A DNA stretch of 46,602 nt from Calothrix sp. HK-06 (GTDB lineage Bacteria > Cyanobacteriota > Cyanobacteriia > Cyanobacteriales > Nostocaceae): contig NZ_MRCD01000069.1 of assembly GCF_001904745.1 (NCBI RefSeq), positions 1 through 46,602 on the forward strand. The letters run 5' to 3'. This document shows, piece after piece, positions 35,256 through 44,328 of this stretch. The position numbers and the translations under genes were made by a program. Under the pieces are notes generated by a model. The model ran no database searches and had not been told where the DNA came from. It was given only the letters and a program-made list of their open reading frames with translations. Every line of letters begins with the position of its first letter. The first letter of the stretch is position 1.

Positions 35256-35879
35256 TTAGGCAGCATATGGTCTCATAACTAAGTTTACCAATTGTTCGGA
35301 AATCATATCTAGGGGTAAAACCATATCGACTTTGCCAGTGTCAATAGCTGCGGACGGCATACTAAAACACTCGGAAGTAGCTTCGTCTTGAGCAATTACT
35401 ATGCCGCCATACTTTTTAATGTCTAGCACTCCCAAACTGCCATCACCATCTTTTCCTGTAAGCACAACTGCAACTGCCCGCGTTTTATAACTAAGTGCCA
35501 CCGACGTGAACAGTTTATCCCCAGCAGGACGAGAAAATTTTACCTTTGGCTCATCTGAAAGACATACAATACCGCCTAGGTTAACGAGCAGATGTTTATC
35601 AGGGACGCAAGTGTAAACTGTCCCAGCACACACTATTTCGCCTTGCTCTGCTTGCTTAACACGCAAAGTCGTGCATTTACTAAGTATTTCAGCCATGTAG
35701 CTACGATGGCGCCCAGATAGATGCTGTACTATAACAATGGCAGATGGAAAGTCAGATGGTATTGTTGACAAAATTTGGCAGATAGCTTTTAGCCCACCGG
35801 TAGAAGCTGCGATTGCCACTAAATTGAAAGCAACATTTGGAAAGTGAGAGAAAATTCTGTCTTGCTGTACTTGTGTCAC
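35256..35879 (-). CDS. Stand-alone CheB methylesterase-domain protein
   Basis: A 207-residue protein equal to the CheB catalytic domain alone. The triad is S26 (in AASTGG), H53 (VQHLSGRH) and D146 (LTGKDGDGSLG). CheB removes methyl groups from (or deamidates) chemoreceptors. The usual receiver domain is absent, and no chemotaxis genes are near. Stand-alone CheB domains in cyanobacteria may belong to taxis or to CheB/CheR-PAS signalling systems. The start is GTG (35877-35879); no ATG is available. Its stop lies four bases from that of the convergent coiled-coil gene. Confidence 0.85.
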   Translation of the reverse strand: MTQVQQDRIFSHFPNVAFNLVAIAASTGGLKAICQILSTIPSDFPSAIVIVQHLSGRHRSYMAEILSKCTTLRVKQAEQGEIVCAGTVYTCVPDKHLLVNLGGIVCLSDEPKVKFSRPAGDKLFTSVALSYKTRAVAVVLTGKDGDGSLGVLDIKKYGGIVIAQDEATSECFSMPSAAIDTGKVDMVLPLDMISEQLVNLVMRPYAA

Positions 35880-36107
35880 TAGTTTTGCTCAAAATTTTTT
35901 TAAAATTTGGTTCGCTTCTGGCGAACCATAAAATACTAAAACTTTGATATATAATTATTATATTACACACCATATATTATTTATATTATAAATAATATGT
36001 TGTTCTATACAAAAAATCTTTACACAATAGTTAGTCTTCAGCTAGAAGCCTAGTGCCAGTGCCTTCAGCTATGTTACAGAGATAAAAGATCTTATTGAAG
36101 GCTTTTT

Positions 36108-36830
36108 ATGTCTTTATCAAACTCGCGTAAATCAAAAAATCGACTTCTTGCTGCATTACCCAAAGAAGAATACGAACGCCTACTGCCTCATTTTGAGTTA
36201 GTTTCCTTAGAACTTAAGCAAATTCTTTACGCACCCAATGAACCCATTGAGTATATCTACTTTTTTGATAATGGCATTGCCTCTTTGCTGACTCTGATGG
36301 AAAATGGTGAAGCGATTGAAGTGGCAACAGTCGGTAATGAAGGAATGATCGGTCTTCCAATATTGCTAGAAACTTCGACGATTCCAGGTGAGGCTTTTGT
36401 GCAGATTCCTGCTGAGGCAATGCGGATGAAGACGGATGTATTTAGACGCGAAGTTAGTCCAGGTACTGTAATTTATGCTTTGTTACAACGCTATACGCAA
36501 GTAATGTTTAATCAAATTGCTCAATCTGCTGCTTGCAACCGTCTGCACTCAATTGAAGAGCGATTTTGTCGCTGGATGCTGATGACTCAAGACCGAGTTT
36601 CTTCAAACGAGTTTCCTATGACTCACGAGTTTTTGGGAGAAATGCTAGGTGTGCGTCGCGCTTCAGTAAGCGTGACCGCTGCGGTTCTTCAAAAAGCGGG
36701 AATTATTCAATACAATCGTGGCAAAATGAAAATACTAGATCGTCCGCAAATGGAAAACATCGCGTGCGAGTGCTACAGAATTATGAAGGCTGAATTCGAC
36801 CGCTTGCTACGCAATAATCAAAAAATCTAA
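36108..36830 (+). CDS. Crp/Fnr-family transcriptional regulator
   Basis: A 240-residue protein. The N-terminal half is a cyclic-nucleotide-binding-type beta roll (IYFFDNGIASLLTLMENGEAIEVATVGNEGMIG in consecutive strands) without a convincing cAMP-binding pocket motif. A long dimerisation helix and a C-terminal winged HTH follow (MTHEFLGEMLGVRRASVSVTA, then LQKAGIIQYNRGKMKI), as in Crp/Fnr regulators. No cysteines for an iron-sulphur cluster are placed at the N-terminus. The targets and signal are unknown. Its stop codon overlaps the stop of convergent galE by three bases, so no terminator lies between them. Confidence 0.87.
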   Translation: MSLSNSRKSKNRLLAALPKEEYERLLPHFELVSLELKQILYAPNEPIEYIYFFDNGIASLLTLMENGEAIEVATVGNEGMIGLPILLETSTIPGEAFVQIPAEAMRMKTDVFRREVSPGTVIYALLQRYTQVMFNQIAQSAACNRLHSIEERFCRWMLMTQDRVSSNEFPMTHEFLGEMLGVRRASVSVTAAVLQKAGIIQYNRGKMKILDRPQMENIACECYRIMKAEFDRLLRNNQKI

Positions 36831-37816
36831 TTCACATGTCGCTTATTATGCCATTGCCAAGCGTGGCTAATAATTTTCTTTAGGTCTGCATACTGTGGGC
36901 GCCAACCTAAAACTTTGCGTGCTTTCTCACTACTACCAACTAAAATTGGTGGGTCGCCAGGTCTTCTTTCACGTTCGACTATTTTCAATTCTTTTTCTGT
37001 CACTTGCTTTGCAGTTTCTATTACTTCTCTGACAGAAAAACCATTTCCATTACCTAAATTAAAGACTTCGCTTTCTCCTCCTTTAAGTAAATACTCTAAA
37101 CCCAAAACGTGAGCTTGTGCTAAATCAGCTACGTGAATATAATCGCGGATACATGTCTTGTCTTCTGTAGGGTAATCAGTACCAAATATATAAATAGATT
37201 CACGCTTACCTAAAGCAGCTAATAACACCAGTGGTATAAGGTGAGTCTCCGGTTCGTGGTCTTCACCTAACTTACCATCTGGGTCGGCGCCAGCAGCATT
37301 AAAATACCGAAAACGAACAGATTTTAAATTATATGCTATATCAAAATCAGACAAAATTCGCTCTACCATCCACTTGCTAGTAGCATAAGGACTAATAGGG
37401 TCAATCGGATGGTCTTCGGTAAGCGGAATAAACTTAGGTACACCATAAAGGGCACAAGTAGAAGAAAAGATAAATTTCTTAATAGAAGCATTAACCATTG
37501 CTTCTAACAGCGTTAAAGTACCTGTAACGTTATTACGGTAATATTTGGCGGGGTCTGTCACCGACTCACCTACAGCAATAAAGGCAGCAAAATGCATTAC
37601 TGCTTCTATATTATGATTTGAAAATATATTATCTAAAAGTGCGCGGTCGTTCGTATCGCCCACTATTAACTTAACCTTTAAAACCTCTTCCACTAGTTCC
37701 CGATGTCCATAAGACAAATTATCAAGAACAATGACTTCATAACCTGCATTTTTTAGAGATAATACGGCATGGGTGCCAATATATCCGGCGCCACCCGTGA
37801 CTAATATTGTAGACAT
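36827..37816 (-). CDS. galE: UDP-glucose 4-epimerase
   Basis: A 329-residue extended short-chain dehydrogenase. The NAD-binding loop is TGGAGYIG (7-14), and the catalytic pair Y144-x3-K148 is in PYATSKW, with SST at 118-120. The family-typical stretches HFAAFIAVGES, YFNAAGAD and RDYIHVADLAQAHVL are present. It interconverts UDP-glucose and UDP-galactose, closing the Leloir pathway with galT and galK at 13-17 kb, and supplying UDP-galactopyranose for the mutase fusion at 40.5 kb. It is not in the galT/galK operon. Its 3' end overlaps the convergent Crp gene. Confidence 0.95.
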   Translation of the reverse strand: MSTILVTGGAGYIGTHAVLSLKNAGYEVIVLDNLSYGHRELVEEVLKVKLIVGDTNDRALLDNIFSNHNIEAVMHFAAFIAVGESVTDPAKYYRNNVTGTLTLLEAMVNASIKKFIFSSTCALYGVPKFIPLTEDHPIDPISPYATSKWMVERILSDFDIAYNLKSVRFRYFNAAGADPDGKLGEDHEPETHLIPLVLLAALGKRESIYIFGTDYPTEDKTCIRDYIHVADLAQAHVLGLEYLLKGGESEVFNLGNGNGFSVREVIETAKQVTEKELKIVERERRPGDPPILVGSSEKARKVLGWRPQYADLKKIISHAWQWHNKRHVN

Positions 37817-38117
37817 AAAGAAAAACTGTTAATTGTAAATTGGCAACGGATACAACGGATAAATTATTAGTTACAAACAAAATCTTTTAATTGTAAATTG
37901 GTAACGGATACAACGGATGTAACGGATAAATTATTAGTTACAAACAAAATCTAGTTAAATCGAGTCATTTGGAACCAACTATCCGTTACATCTGTTTATC
38001 ATCCGTTGCAAGTAGTCTATGTTACAGCAGATTTAAATTAAATGAAGTACAGAATAAACCTCTCCCCTACCCCTGCCCGTTGCGGGGAGGGGTCGCGTAG
38101 CGGGGGAGGGGTGTACT
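37817..38117. other. Spacer upstream of galE (301 bp), mostly repeats
   Basis: Filled by a tandem repeat (37831-37952), a degenerate inverted copy of ATCCGTTACA / ATCCGTTGCA (37980-38008), and a GC-rich hairpin (38042-38120). No gene seen. Confidence 0.5.
37831..37952. repeat. Two tandem copies of a ~60-bp repeat
   Basis: Copy 1 at 37831-37888 and copy 2 at 37889-37952 share AATTGTAAATTGG, AACGGATACAACGGAT and TTATTAGTTACAAACAAAATC. Copy 2 has an extra GTAACGGAT unit. Similar GTAACGGATTTAACGGAT is found at 425-442 beside the broken pentapeptide gene. Confidence 0.75.
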
Positions 38118-38120
38118 TCA
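38042..38120. terminator. Long GC-rich hairpin at the 3' end of the GH1-RmlD gene
   Basis: Outer arms TGAAGTAC (38042-38049) and GTACTTCA (38113-38120) enclose GC-rich blocks CTCCCCTACCCCTGCCC and GGGGAGGGG. The gene's stop at 38118 lies inside the right arm, so the hairpin sits exactly at the transcript end. Confidence 0.5.
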
Positions 38121-40403
38121 TATAAATGCAAAACGCTGTATCTCTTGGAAATAACGCTCAATTGCAAAATCAAGGGTTGGTAGTAACTCACCTCTATTGC
38201 TACCAAGAACACTATAGCTAGGACGAGGAGCGACTAAACCAAGTTCTTGTGTTGGTAGGGCAATTAAACCGCTAATACTTACACCTGCACGCTTCGCTGC
38301 CAGTCGCGCAAAGTCTGCCCAAGATACGGCGCCAACATTAGCTAAATGCCATAATCCAGACTCACCATCTATTAGTAAATCAAGACTGGTATTAACTAAG
38401 TCAGGAACATACGTAGGCGACACAGTTGAATCAAACGCAGCAGAAAATGTGTTTCCTGCACTCAACTGACGCAAGGCAATTGTGACAAAATTATAATCAT
38501 CCCACGGGCCAAAAAAGGCACTGGTACGAATCACCAACGATGCAGGATTAACTTCTAATACTCCTTTCTCAGCCAAAGCTTTACTACGCCCATATACATT
38601 TAAAGGCGCCACAGGATTATTTTCGACATACGGATTAAAAACAGTACCATCAAAAACCAAGTCTGACGAGAAAGTTAGAAAAGCGACATTATGTTGCGCG
38701 CATAAAAGAGCTAAGTTTTTTGCACCTTCAGTATTTACTCGTAGGCAAACATCAGGCTCTGCTTCTGCGTCGTCTACTCGAACGTATCCAGCAGCATTAA
38801 TAACTGCCCAAGGTTTTAATTCAGCCAAAACGGCATCTATTGAATTGGGGTTAGTAATATCCATTTCTCGACGCGATAATAAACAATACGTAATACCGCG
38901 TATTTCACACAACCGCGCAAAAGCTCTACCCAAAGTTCCTGTGGCGCCGACAATTACAACAGGAGATAAAGGCTTGAGAACAGTAGCTTCTCCCTTATCA
39001 AGGGGAGCCACACGAAAGGTGCCAAGGTTCCTCTGGTTGAGCGAAGTGGCGTGGGCAGGGGGGGATTCAAAATTACTACGACTCACTGCTGGGTACAATA
39101 AACGCTCTTGTCGATGCCACCATCCAGGTGTATCTAGTAGTGGATGATTGGGGTTTTGCCCTGTTGCTAAATCTTGCACCATTTTAGCTATTGCTGTTGG
39201 TCTAGGAAATTCTGACCTTAAGTCAAATACCCCTGGTTCATAATGACCAACAAAACGAGTCAATAAGCTATTCCAATCATAACTACCTAGTAACGACCAA
39301 GCAGTAATAGCACGTACATCTACATCTTCTTCTCGTAATTCTTGTACTGCATTCCAAGCTTCATGAAACCAGCGCAGTTGTTCCTCACGAGTACAACCAA
39401 GATGAACTTCTGTAATTGCAAGTGGTAGCTTGTAACGCTCCCATGCTTCTAACAACAATGCTTTATGACCCGTCGTACCTTCTGCACAAACTCGTACTGC
39501 TTCCACATCAGCATACTCGTGCTGATTATTACCTCCGTGCAATGAAGCAGGATAAAGTTCTTTACGCTCATCTAAAAAGCGGTCACTTGTTAAGTAATGA
39601 TTAATGCCTATAATGTCTGGTGGACAAGGATTTCCTAAAAACCATTCAAGTTCAGTTTGAGTTATTCCACAGTAAAGTAAATAACGCCACATTGGATGAT
39701 TTTGATTGATTCGACCGCACAGTAAATCAAAGCTTAACCAGCGACGTTCGTTTTCAAATTCTGCTTGATAAGCTAATGTTGGTGTACTGTAAATCTTTCC
39801 TAAATCATCTGTTTGTACTAGTTTGGCATTTGGGTTTACTTCACGAATAGCTTGCATCGACTTAGCTACACCTTGGCATTGCCCAAAAAAAGCGCGTGCG
39901 AAAGTACACTCCGAACGGCCGTGAGGATACCAGTGTCCGTATAATCCACTAAAGCGCGCTGTTGTTAATGGTTCATTAATTGGTGTGTAATGTGTTACCC
40001 AAGGATAGCGTTCTGCAACTGCACGAGCAAAAGTTGCCAGTTTCACAGGAAATTCTGGGTCTACCAAACTCGTGTAACGGGCGCCACTACCATGATGTAC
40101 TAACCCTACAATTGGGCGAATACCAAGTTGTTGTAGTCTCTCTAAGCGTTCATCCGTCCATGACCAGTCTGCATTTTCAACTCCCTTGGGCGCCACCCGT
40201 TCCCATAACACTGGGTAACGAATAGCCTGTATACCAAGTTCGGCAAATAAATCTAGGTCAGATAAACGTACATTATGACCATTGCGTTCTAACTGGTCAA
40301 AATATTCTTCACCTACACGATTAACCGTACACTCTAAACCAGCCCACATTTCTAACGGCTGTTTTGAAGTATTATCTTTATTTGAATTAGATATAGAAGT
40401 CAT
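38118..40403 (-). CDS. Fusion of family 1 glycoside hydrolase-like domain and RmlD-type sugar-nucleotide reductase
   Basis: 761 residues. About 1-430 is a TIM-barrel GH1-like domain: acid/base in TPINEP (about E143), nucleophile candidate in ITEVH (about E331). About 475-761 is an extended SDR of the RmlD (dTDP-4-dehydrorhamnose reductase) type: GATGTLGRA, NAAGYVRVDDAE, and YGRSK. A low-complexity linker (about 445-472) joins them; its DNA resembles an intergenic palindrome (see findings). I begin at ATG 40403 (MTSISNSN); 31 codons before it are in frame but run through a spacer repeat (PPTPLVKGGFGLQ is its usual translation). It lies about 100 bp downstream of the mutase fusion, so both may belong to a surface-glycan unit. 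Confidence 0.85.
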   Translation of the reverse strand: MTSISNSNKDNTSKQPLEMWAGLECTVNRVGEEYFDQLERNGHNVRLSDLDLFAELGIQAIRYPVLWERVAPKGVENADWSWTDERLERLQQLGIRPIVGLVHHGSGARYTSLVDPEFPVKLATFARAVAERYPWVTHYTPINEPLTTARFSGLYGHWYPHGRSECTFARAFFGQCQGVAKSMQAIREVNPNAKLVQTDDLGKIYSTPTLAYQAEFENERRWLSFDLLCGRINQNHPMWRYLLYCGITQTELEWFLGNPCPPDIIGINHYLTSDRFLDERKELYPASLHGGNNQHEYADVEAVRVCAEGTTGHKALLLEAWERYKLPLAITEVHLGCTREEQLRWFHEAWNAVQELREEDVDVRAITAWSLLGSYDWNSLLTRFVGHYEPGVFDLRSEFPRPTAIAKMVQDLATGQNPNHPLLDTPGWWHRQERLLYPAVSRSNFESPPAHATSLNQRNLGTFRVAPLDKGEATVLKPLSPVVIVGATGTLGRAFARLCEIRGITYCLLSRREMDITNPNSIDAVLAELKPWAVINAAGYVRVDDAEAEPDVCLRVNTEGAKNLALLCAQHNVAFLTFSSDLVFDGTVFNPYVENNPVAPLNVYGRSKALAEKGVLEVNPASLVIRTSAFFGPWDDYNFVTIALRQLSAGNTFSAAFDSTVSPTYVPDLVNTSLDLLIDGESGLWHLANVGAVSWADFARLAAKRAGVSISGLIALPTQELGLVAPRPSYSVLGSNRGELLPTLDFAIERYFQEIQRFAFI

Positions 40404-40464
40404 ATTTAAGTGAAAACACGTAATTTTTTTTATAGCAAGTATTACAAATATCTGTAATCCAAAG

Positions 40465-40483
40465 CCCCCCTTAACAAGGGGGG
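40465..40483. repeat. CCCCCCTT-AAGGGGGG palindrome in the gap between the two fusion genes
   Basis: CCCCCCTT, AAC and AAGGGGGG give a perfect 8-bp stem, followed by another G-run (TTGGGGGG). This is a common cyanobacterial spacer repeat. It lies between the mutase fusion stop and the next gene's start, and may reduce readthrough. Confidence 0.55.
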
Positions 40484-40502
40484 TTGGGGGGATCATCTAG
40501 CT

Positions 40503-42887
40503 TTAAAACACCTTAACGGCAATTTGCTTGTACATAGCCAAAGCTTGAGCCACACAATGGTCCATATTCAGATACTTGTATGTAGCTAGTCTTCCTACAA
40601 AATACACTCCAGATGTCTCATCAGCCAAAGCTTTATATTGCTTGTAAATTTCCTGATTTTCAAGACGCGGTACAGGGTAATATGGGTCTCCCTCGGCTTT
40701 GGGGAATTCGTAAACAATGCTAGTTTTAGAATGTTCTTGACCCGTTAAATACTTAAACTCTGTAACGCGCGTATATAAGTGGTCGTTTGGATAGTTAATT
40801 ACAGGCGCCGACTGAAACTTCGGGGTATTATGAGTTTCATGTTTGAAATCTAACGAACGATATGGTAGTTTACCGTAGCGATAATCAAAAAACTCATCAA
40901 CAGGCCCTGTATAAACAATTTCCCGACAAGGTATTGCTTTTTGAATTTCACGATAATCAGTATTTAGCATCACCTTGATATTCGGATGATTCAACATATT
41001 CTCGAACATCCGGGTGAAACCGTGTAATGGCATTGCTTGATAACTATCAGTAAAATATCGGTTATCGCGGTTGGTGCGAGTTGGTACGCGCGCTGTTACT
41101 GATTTGTCTAGTTCAGATGGGTCAAGTCCCCATTGTTTGCGGGTGTAGTTACGGAAGAATTTCTCGTAGAGTTCTCTACCAACTTTGCTCACCACTACAT
41201 CTTCGCTAGTACGGATGTGTTCGCGTGGTTCTGCGACAGACTGGAAGAACTCCTCGACCTGAAATGAAGTTAAATTCATTCCATATAGTTGATTGATTGT
41301 ATCAAGGTTAATTGGCATAGGAACCAATTGCCCATCTACACTAGCAAGAACGCGATGTTCATAAGAGCGCCATTGCGTAAATTGTGAAAGATGTTCAAAA
41401 ACTTCACGCGAGTTAGTGTGAAAGATATGGGGACCATATTTATGGACAAGAACACCGTGGTCGTCGTAATGGTCGTAAGCGTTACCACCAATATGGGTAC
41501 GTTTATCTACTACTAGAACTTTTTTGCCAGACTGACTAGCAAGTCTTTCTGCAATTACACTTCCAGAAAATCCGGCACCGACAATTAAGTAATCAAATAA
41601 AAATTCTCTGGTAATAACGTTTGGCGCAGTTGAGACACTAGCAGGCGTTGAGGCTTTGCTGTTGCCATTTTGTTGGGTGTCTAATGTTTCATTTATTAAT
41701 TGCATCATCGAGTTCCAAGTTCTATCCCAAGATATTTGTTCTAAGAAAGCATCTACCCGACTCAACCAATTAGATTTTGGGGTATCTTCTTGCATTGCCT
41801 TTTCGGCTTTTTCGATAAAATCAACAGCACTATCAGCTATCCGTACTAAATTTAAGTCTCCATAAGGACGTACCACATCTCGAATTGAGGTCGATACTAC
41901 AGGTTTAGCTGCTGCAAGATACTCTGGAGTTTTTGTTGGACTAATAAAGCGTGTTGATTCATTACGCGCAAACGGCAACATCGCTAAGTCCCACCCACCA
42001 AGATAAGCAGGTAAATCTTGATAATCTTTCCCACCCAGATAATGAATATTTTCGTGTTTGGGTAAAGTTGCTGGGTCTATTTTTACAACTGGCCCAATCA
42101 TGACTAGATGCCAATCAGGACGCGCTTGTGCAATACCAGCAAGCAACTCAATATCCATACGTTCATCTATAACGCCGAAAAAGCCTAGACGAGGATGAGG
42201 AATATTTGCTTGGTCTGCTGGTTCATTTTTAATAGTTCGTGCTTGTGCAAAGTGTGGAACATCAACACTGCTAGGAAATGCATAAACGTTTGAGTGTTGA
42301 TTTACTTTACTTTCGTAAAGGCTTTGTCCTCCAGTAAATACTAAGTCCGCGCGCTGGAATAGTTCTGCTTCGTAATCTTTCAAAGTAGTAGAGGCGCCTT
42401 TGAATGCAGCTAACTCATCCATACAATCATATACTATAGCTTCTGGTTGTAAGTGACGTGTAAAAGCTATAGCCATTGGAGTATAGTACCAACAGATATA
42501 TTTGTTAATCTTATATTCCGCAAAGAGCTGATCAATCAGTACTTTTAAATCTTGGTTTACAGCATCTTGGCTCAAATTTTGGGGAAAGTGAGGTACTACA
42601 ACCCAAACCCCATTTTTATCTTGAGTAACTTCAAGGCGCCAGACTTCTTCAGGTGTAAAAATTGGCTCCTCAATAAAAAACACCCTGCTACCAGCAGCAC
42701 AACGACTGAGAAGATGTTGCGGCCTTTGATAAACAAAGTTCCAACGCAAATGTGATAGACACACTATATCTGGTGTATATGAAGCAATTGCTCGAAAGCT
42801 TTTATTCGATATAGTTTTCGATAACAGTTGTTCAGTTTCAAGTATATTTGTTTTTCCGTTACTGGTTTGAGGTTTTTGGGCTACCAT
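40503..42887 (-). CDS. glf: Fusion of a glycosyltransferase and UDP-galactopyranose mutase
   Basis: 794 residues. About 1-400 is a GT-B glycosyltransferase (LRWNFVYQRPQHLLSRC near the start, then PRLGFFGVIDERMD, FARNESTRFISPTKTPEYLAA) of the TuaH-like type. About 430-794 is the mutase: FAD-binding YLIVGAGFSGSV, then THIGGNAYDH, HKYGPHIFHTN, RNYTRKQWG, and FVGRLATYKYLNMDH. The mutase converts UDP-galactopyranose to UDP-galactofuranose with reduced FAD; the fused transferase could use a sugar nucleotide for a surface polymer. A Ser/Thr/Asn-rich linker (QQNGNSKASTPASVSTAPN) joins them. Both halves look complete. The gene symbol refers to the mutase half. UDP-galactose would come from GalE (36.8 kb). 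Confidence 0.9.
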   Translation of the reverse strand: MVAQKPQTSNGKTNILETEQLLSKTISNKSFRAIASYTPDIVCLSHLRWNFVYQRPQHLLSRCAAGSRVFFIEEPIFTPEEVWRLEVTQDKNGVWVVVPHFPQNLSQDAVNQDLKVLIDQLFAEYKINKYICWYYTPMAIAFTRHLQPEAIVYDCMDELAAFKGASTTLKDYEAELFQRADLVFTGGQSLYESKVNQHSNVYAFPSSVDVPHFAQARTIKNEPADQANIPHPRLGFFGVIDERMDIELLAGIAQARPDWHLVMIGPVVKIDPATLPKHENIHYLGGKDYQDLPAYLGGWDLAMLPFARNESTRFISPTKTPEYLAAAKPVVSTSIRDVVRPYGDLNLVRIADSAVDFIEKAEKAMQEDTPKSNWLSRVDAFLEQISWDRTWNSMMQLINETLDTQQNGNSKASTPASVSTAPNVITREFLFDYLIVGAGFSGSVIAERLASQSGKKVLVVDKRTHIGGNAYDHYDDHGVLVHKYGPHIFHTNSREVFEHLSQFTQWRSYEHRVLASVDGQLVPMPINLDTINQLYGMNLTSFQVEEFFQSVAEPREHIRTSEDVVVSKVGRELYEKFFRNYTRKQWGLDPSELDKSVTARVPTRTNRDNRYFTDSYQAMPLHGFTRMFENMLNHPNIKVMLNTDYREIQKAIPCREIVYTGPVDEFFDYRYGKLPYRSLDFKHETHNTPKFQSAPVINYPNDHLYTRVTEFKYLTGQEHSKTSIVYEFPKAEGDPYYPVPRLENQEIYKQYKALADETSGVYFVGRLATYKYLNMDHCVAQALAMYKQIAVKVF

Positions 42888-43682
42888 AAATTTTCTCGAT
42901 TTTTGATGAATATCGAATCAGAGTATTTTACAAATGATATAAATTCCAAAATTTCACAAAATAAGGGCAGACAAGTCCCTGTAAGATACGAAGTGAAGTT
43001 TAGCAGTTTTTAATTTTACTTAATTATCTTTGGAAATTCGCGTGTCCTTATTTGAAGTTTTATTCGTAAAGCAATAAACATAAAATTACCTTATATCAAC
43101 TTATTTATCTTCTGCCGAAAGTTTTGAACTCTTTTTTACAATCTATACCTTTAGTAGTAATTTTAAATACAAAAAGTGATTTTGTAATTCAAATGATATT
43201 AATTTAATTAAATCAGGACTTACGCATGAAAACCTAGAAACCTGGTTTCTTCGTTGATAGCATGTAATAAAAATGACAATTTGTCTGCGACAATGAATGC
43301 GTAGAACCCAGGTTTATGCAGCAACGCCAATTTTTAACATATTCAACAGTTCAGAGATATATAGCAGTTCTATACGAATCATTCAAAACTGCAATAGTTT
43401 TTTTGTATCTATAATCACAAAAATATTTAATATAAAGACATTTATTTTTAAGCGATAATATATTTTTTGCGAGACACTACGTGAACACATCTCCACAATT
43501 TAATGCTAATTTAATAATTATTTTTATAACTTACTAATGAGATTATATTAATTGTTTATGTATTCATCAATACACTTATTCTACACTTTTAAAAAGTAAA
43601 AGCCTTCTTTAGCTAGTTGAGTTTATGTTGTGTACAAAGTGGATAATAAATTCTTTTATATAAACAGTTGGGAGGTGAATTT
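42888..43682. other. Long spacer (about 800 bp)
   Basis: No gene could be defended. It holds a dispersed repeat (43222-43318, inverted copy of 15614-15711) and otherwise AT-rich DNA. A GGAGG just before the next gene's GTG is at 43671-43675. Confidence 0.5.
43222..43318. repeat. Dispersed ~100-bp repeat, copy 2
   Basis: Inverted relative to copy 1 at 15614-15711; the core 43252-43306 matches with a few changes. Ends carry GACTTACGC and AACCTGG/CCAGGTTT elements. Confidence 0.75.
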
Positions 43683-43901
43683 GTGAGAACAATTAAACTA
43701 GCAGAGTCGAATTTAAGAGTTGCGGAATTAATTGAATTAGCAGAGCATGATACTCTTAAACTTGTACTACCTGATGGCACAGAGTTTATTTTATCAGCAA
43801 TAGATGATTTGGGCGCCGAAGTTGGGGCATTACGTCAAAACAAAGAGTTTATAAATTTTTTGGCGCAAAGGTTACGCTCAAAGATGTCCGAAAGTAATTA
43901 G
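43683..43901 (+). CDS. Small antitoxin-like protein (72 aa)
   Basis: Begins at GTG 43683 (MRTIKLAESNLRVAEL), placed by GGAGGTG at 43671-43677; the longer in-frame start (TTG 43668) has no ribosome site. The sequence LIELAEHDTLKLVLPDGTEFILSAIDD and a helical tail resemble short cyanobacterial proteins annotated as prevent-host-death/type II antitoxin-like. No toxin gene follows: the next gene is 427 bp away. So it may be an orphan antitoxin or a small DNA-binding protein. The family call is tentative. Confidence 0.6.
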   Translation: MRTIKLAESNLRVAELIELAEHDTLKLVLPDGTEFILSAIDDLGAEVGALRQNKEFINFLAQRLRSKMSESN

Positions 43902-44328
43902 GTACTTTATGATACATTACAATGATAAATGTCTTTGAATTCATTAGTATAAAGTATCTAAAACTACTTGTGGAGTGGGCATCCTTGCCCGCTAATACCT
44001 TTGAAATAGGACGGGCACGGACGCTCATCCCACAAGATAGAATACAGTTTAAGTAAACATATCTTAATTGTGGTTACCTTTTGAAAAATATATGTTCAAT
44101 AGCGATTATACTTGATAGATTTATCTAGTTGAATTTATATCGAAAGTAGCAAAATAATTTAAGCTAAATCTACTTCTTTTTAAGGATAAATTTAAGGGTG
44201 ACGAAAGATAAATTATACAGAGATGGTTAATACCTCAAAAGTTATTTGAATTCAATTTAATCGTTTCTCTAAATTTGAATGTTAACGAATAATTCAAGGC
44301 GACTTTATTCGATATAAACTAAGAAATT
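43902..44328. other. Spacer (427 bp) with a dispersed palindrome
   Basis: Contains the repeat at 43967-44036. No gene seen. Confidence 0.5.
43967..44036. repeat. Dispersed palindromic element, copy 2
   Basis: CTTGTGG and CCACAAG ends with inner GGGCATCC and GGACGCTCATCC; the same kind as 473-539. One family, two copies within 44 kb. Confidence 0.7.

Noticed and set aside
37817-38120. CRISPR array
   Set aside because: The repeats before galE are two long tandem copies with no regular repeat-spacer pattern.
40404-40496. Longer start of the GH1-RmlD gene (31 extra residues)
   Set aside because: The extra part translates the spacer repeat (PPTPLVKGGFG) and has no ribosome site; the ATG at 40403 fits the protein family better.
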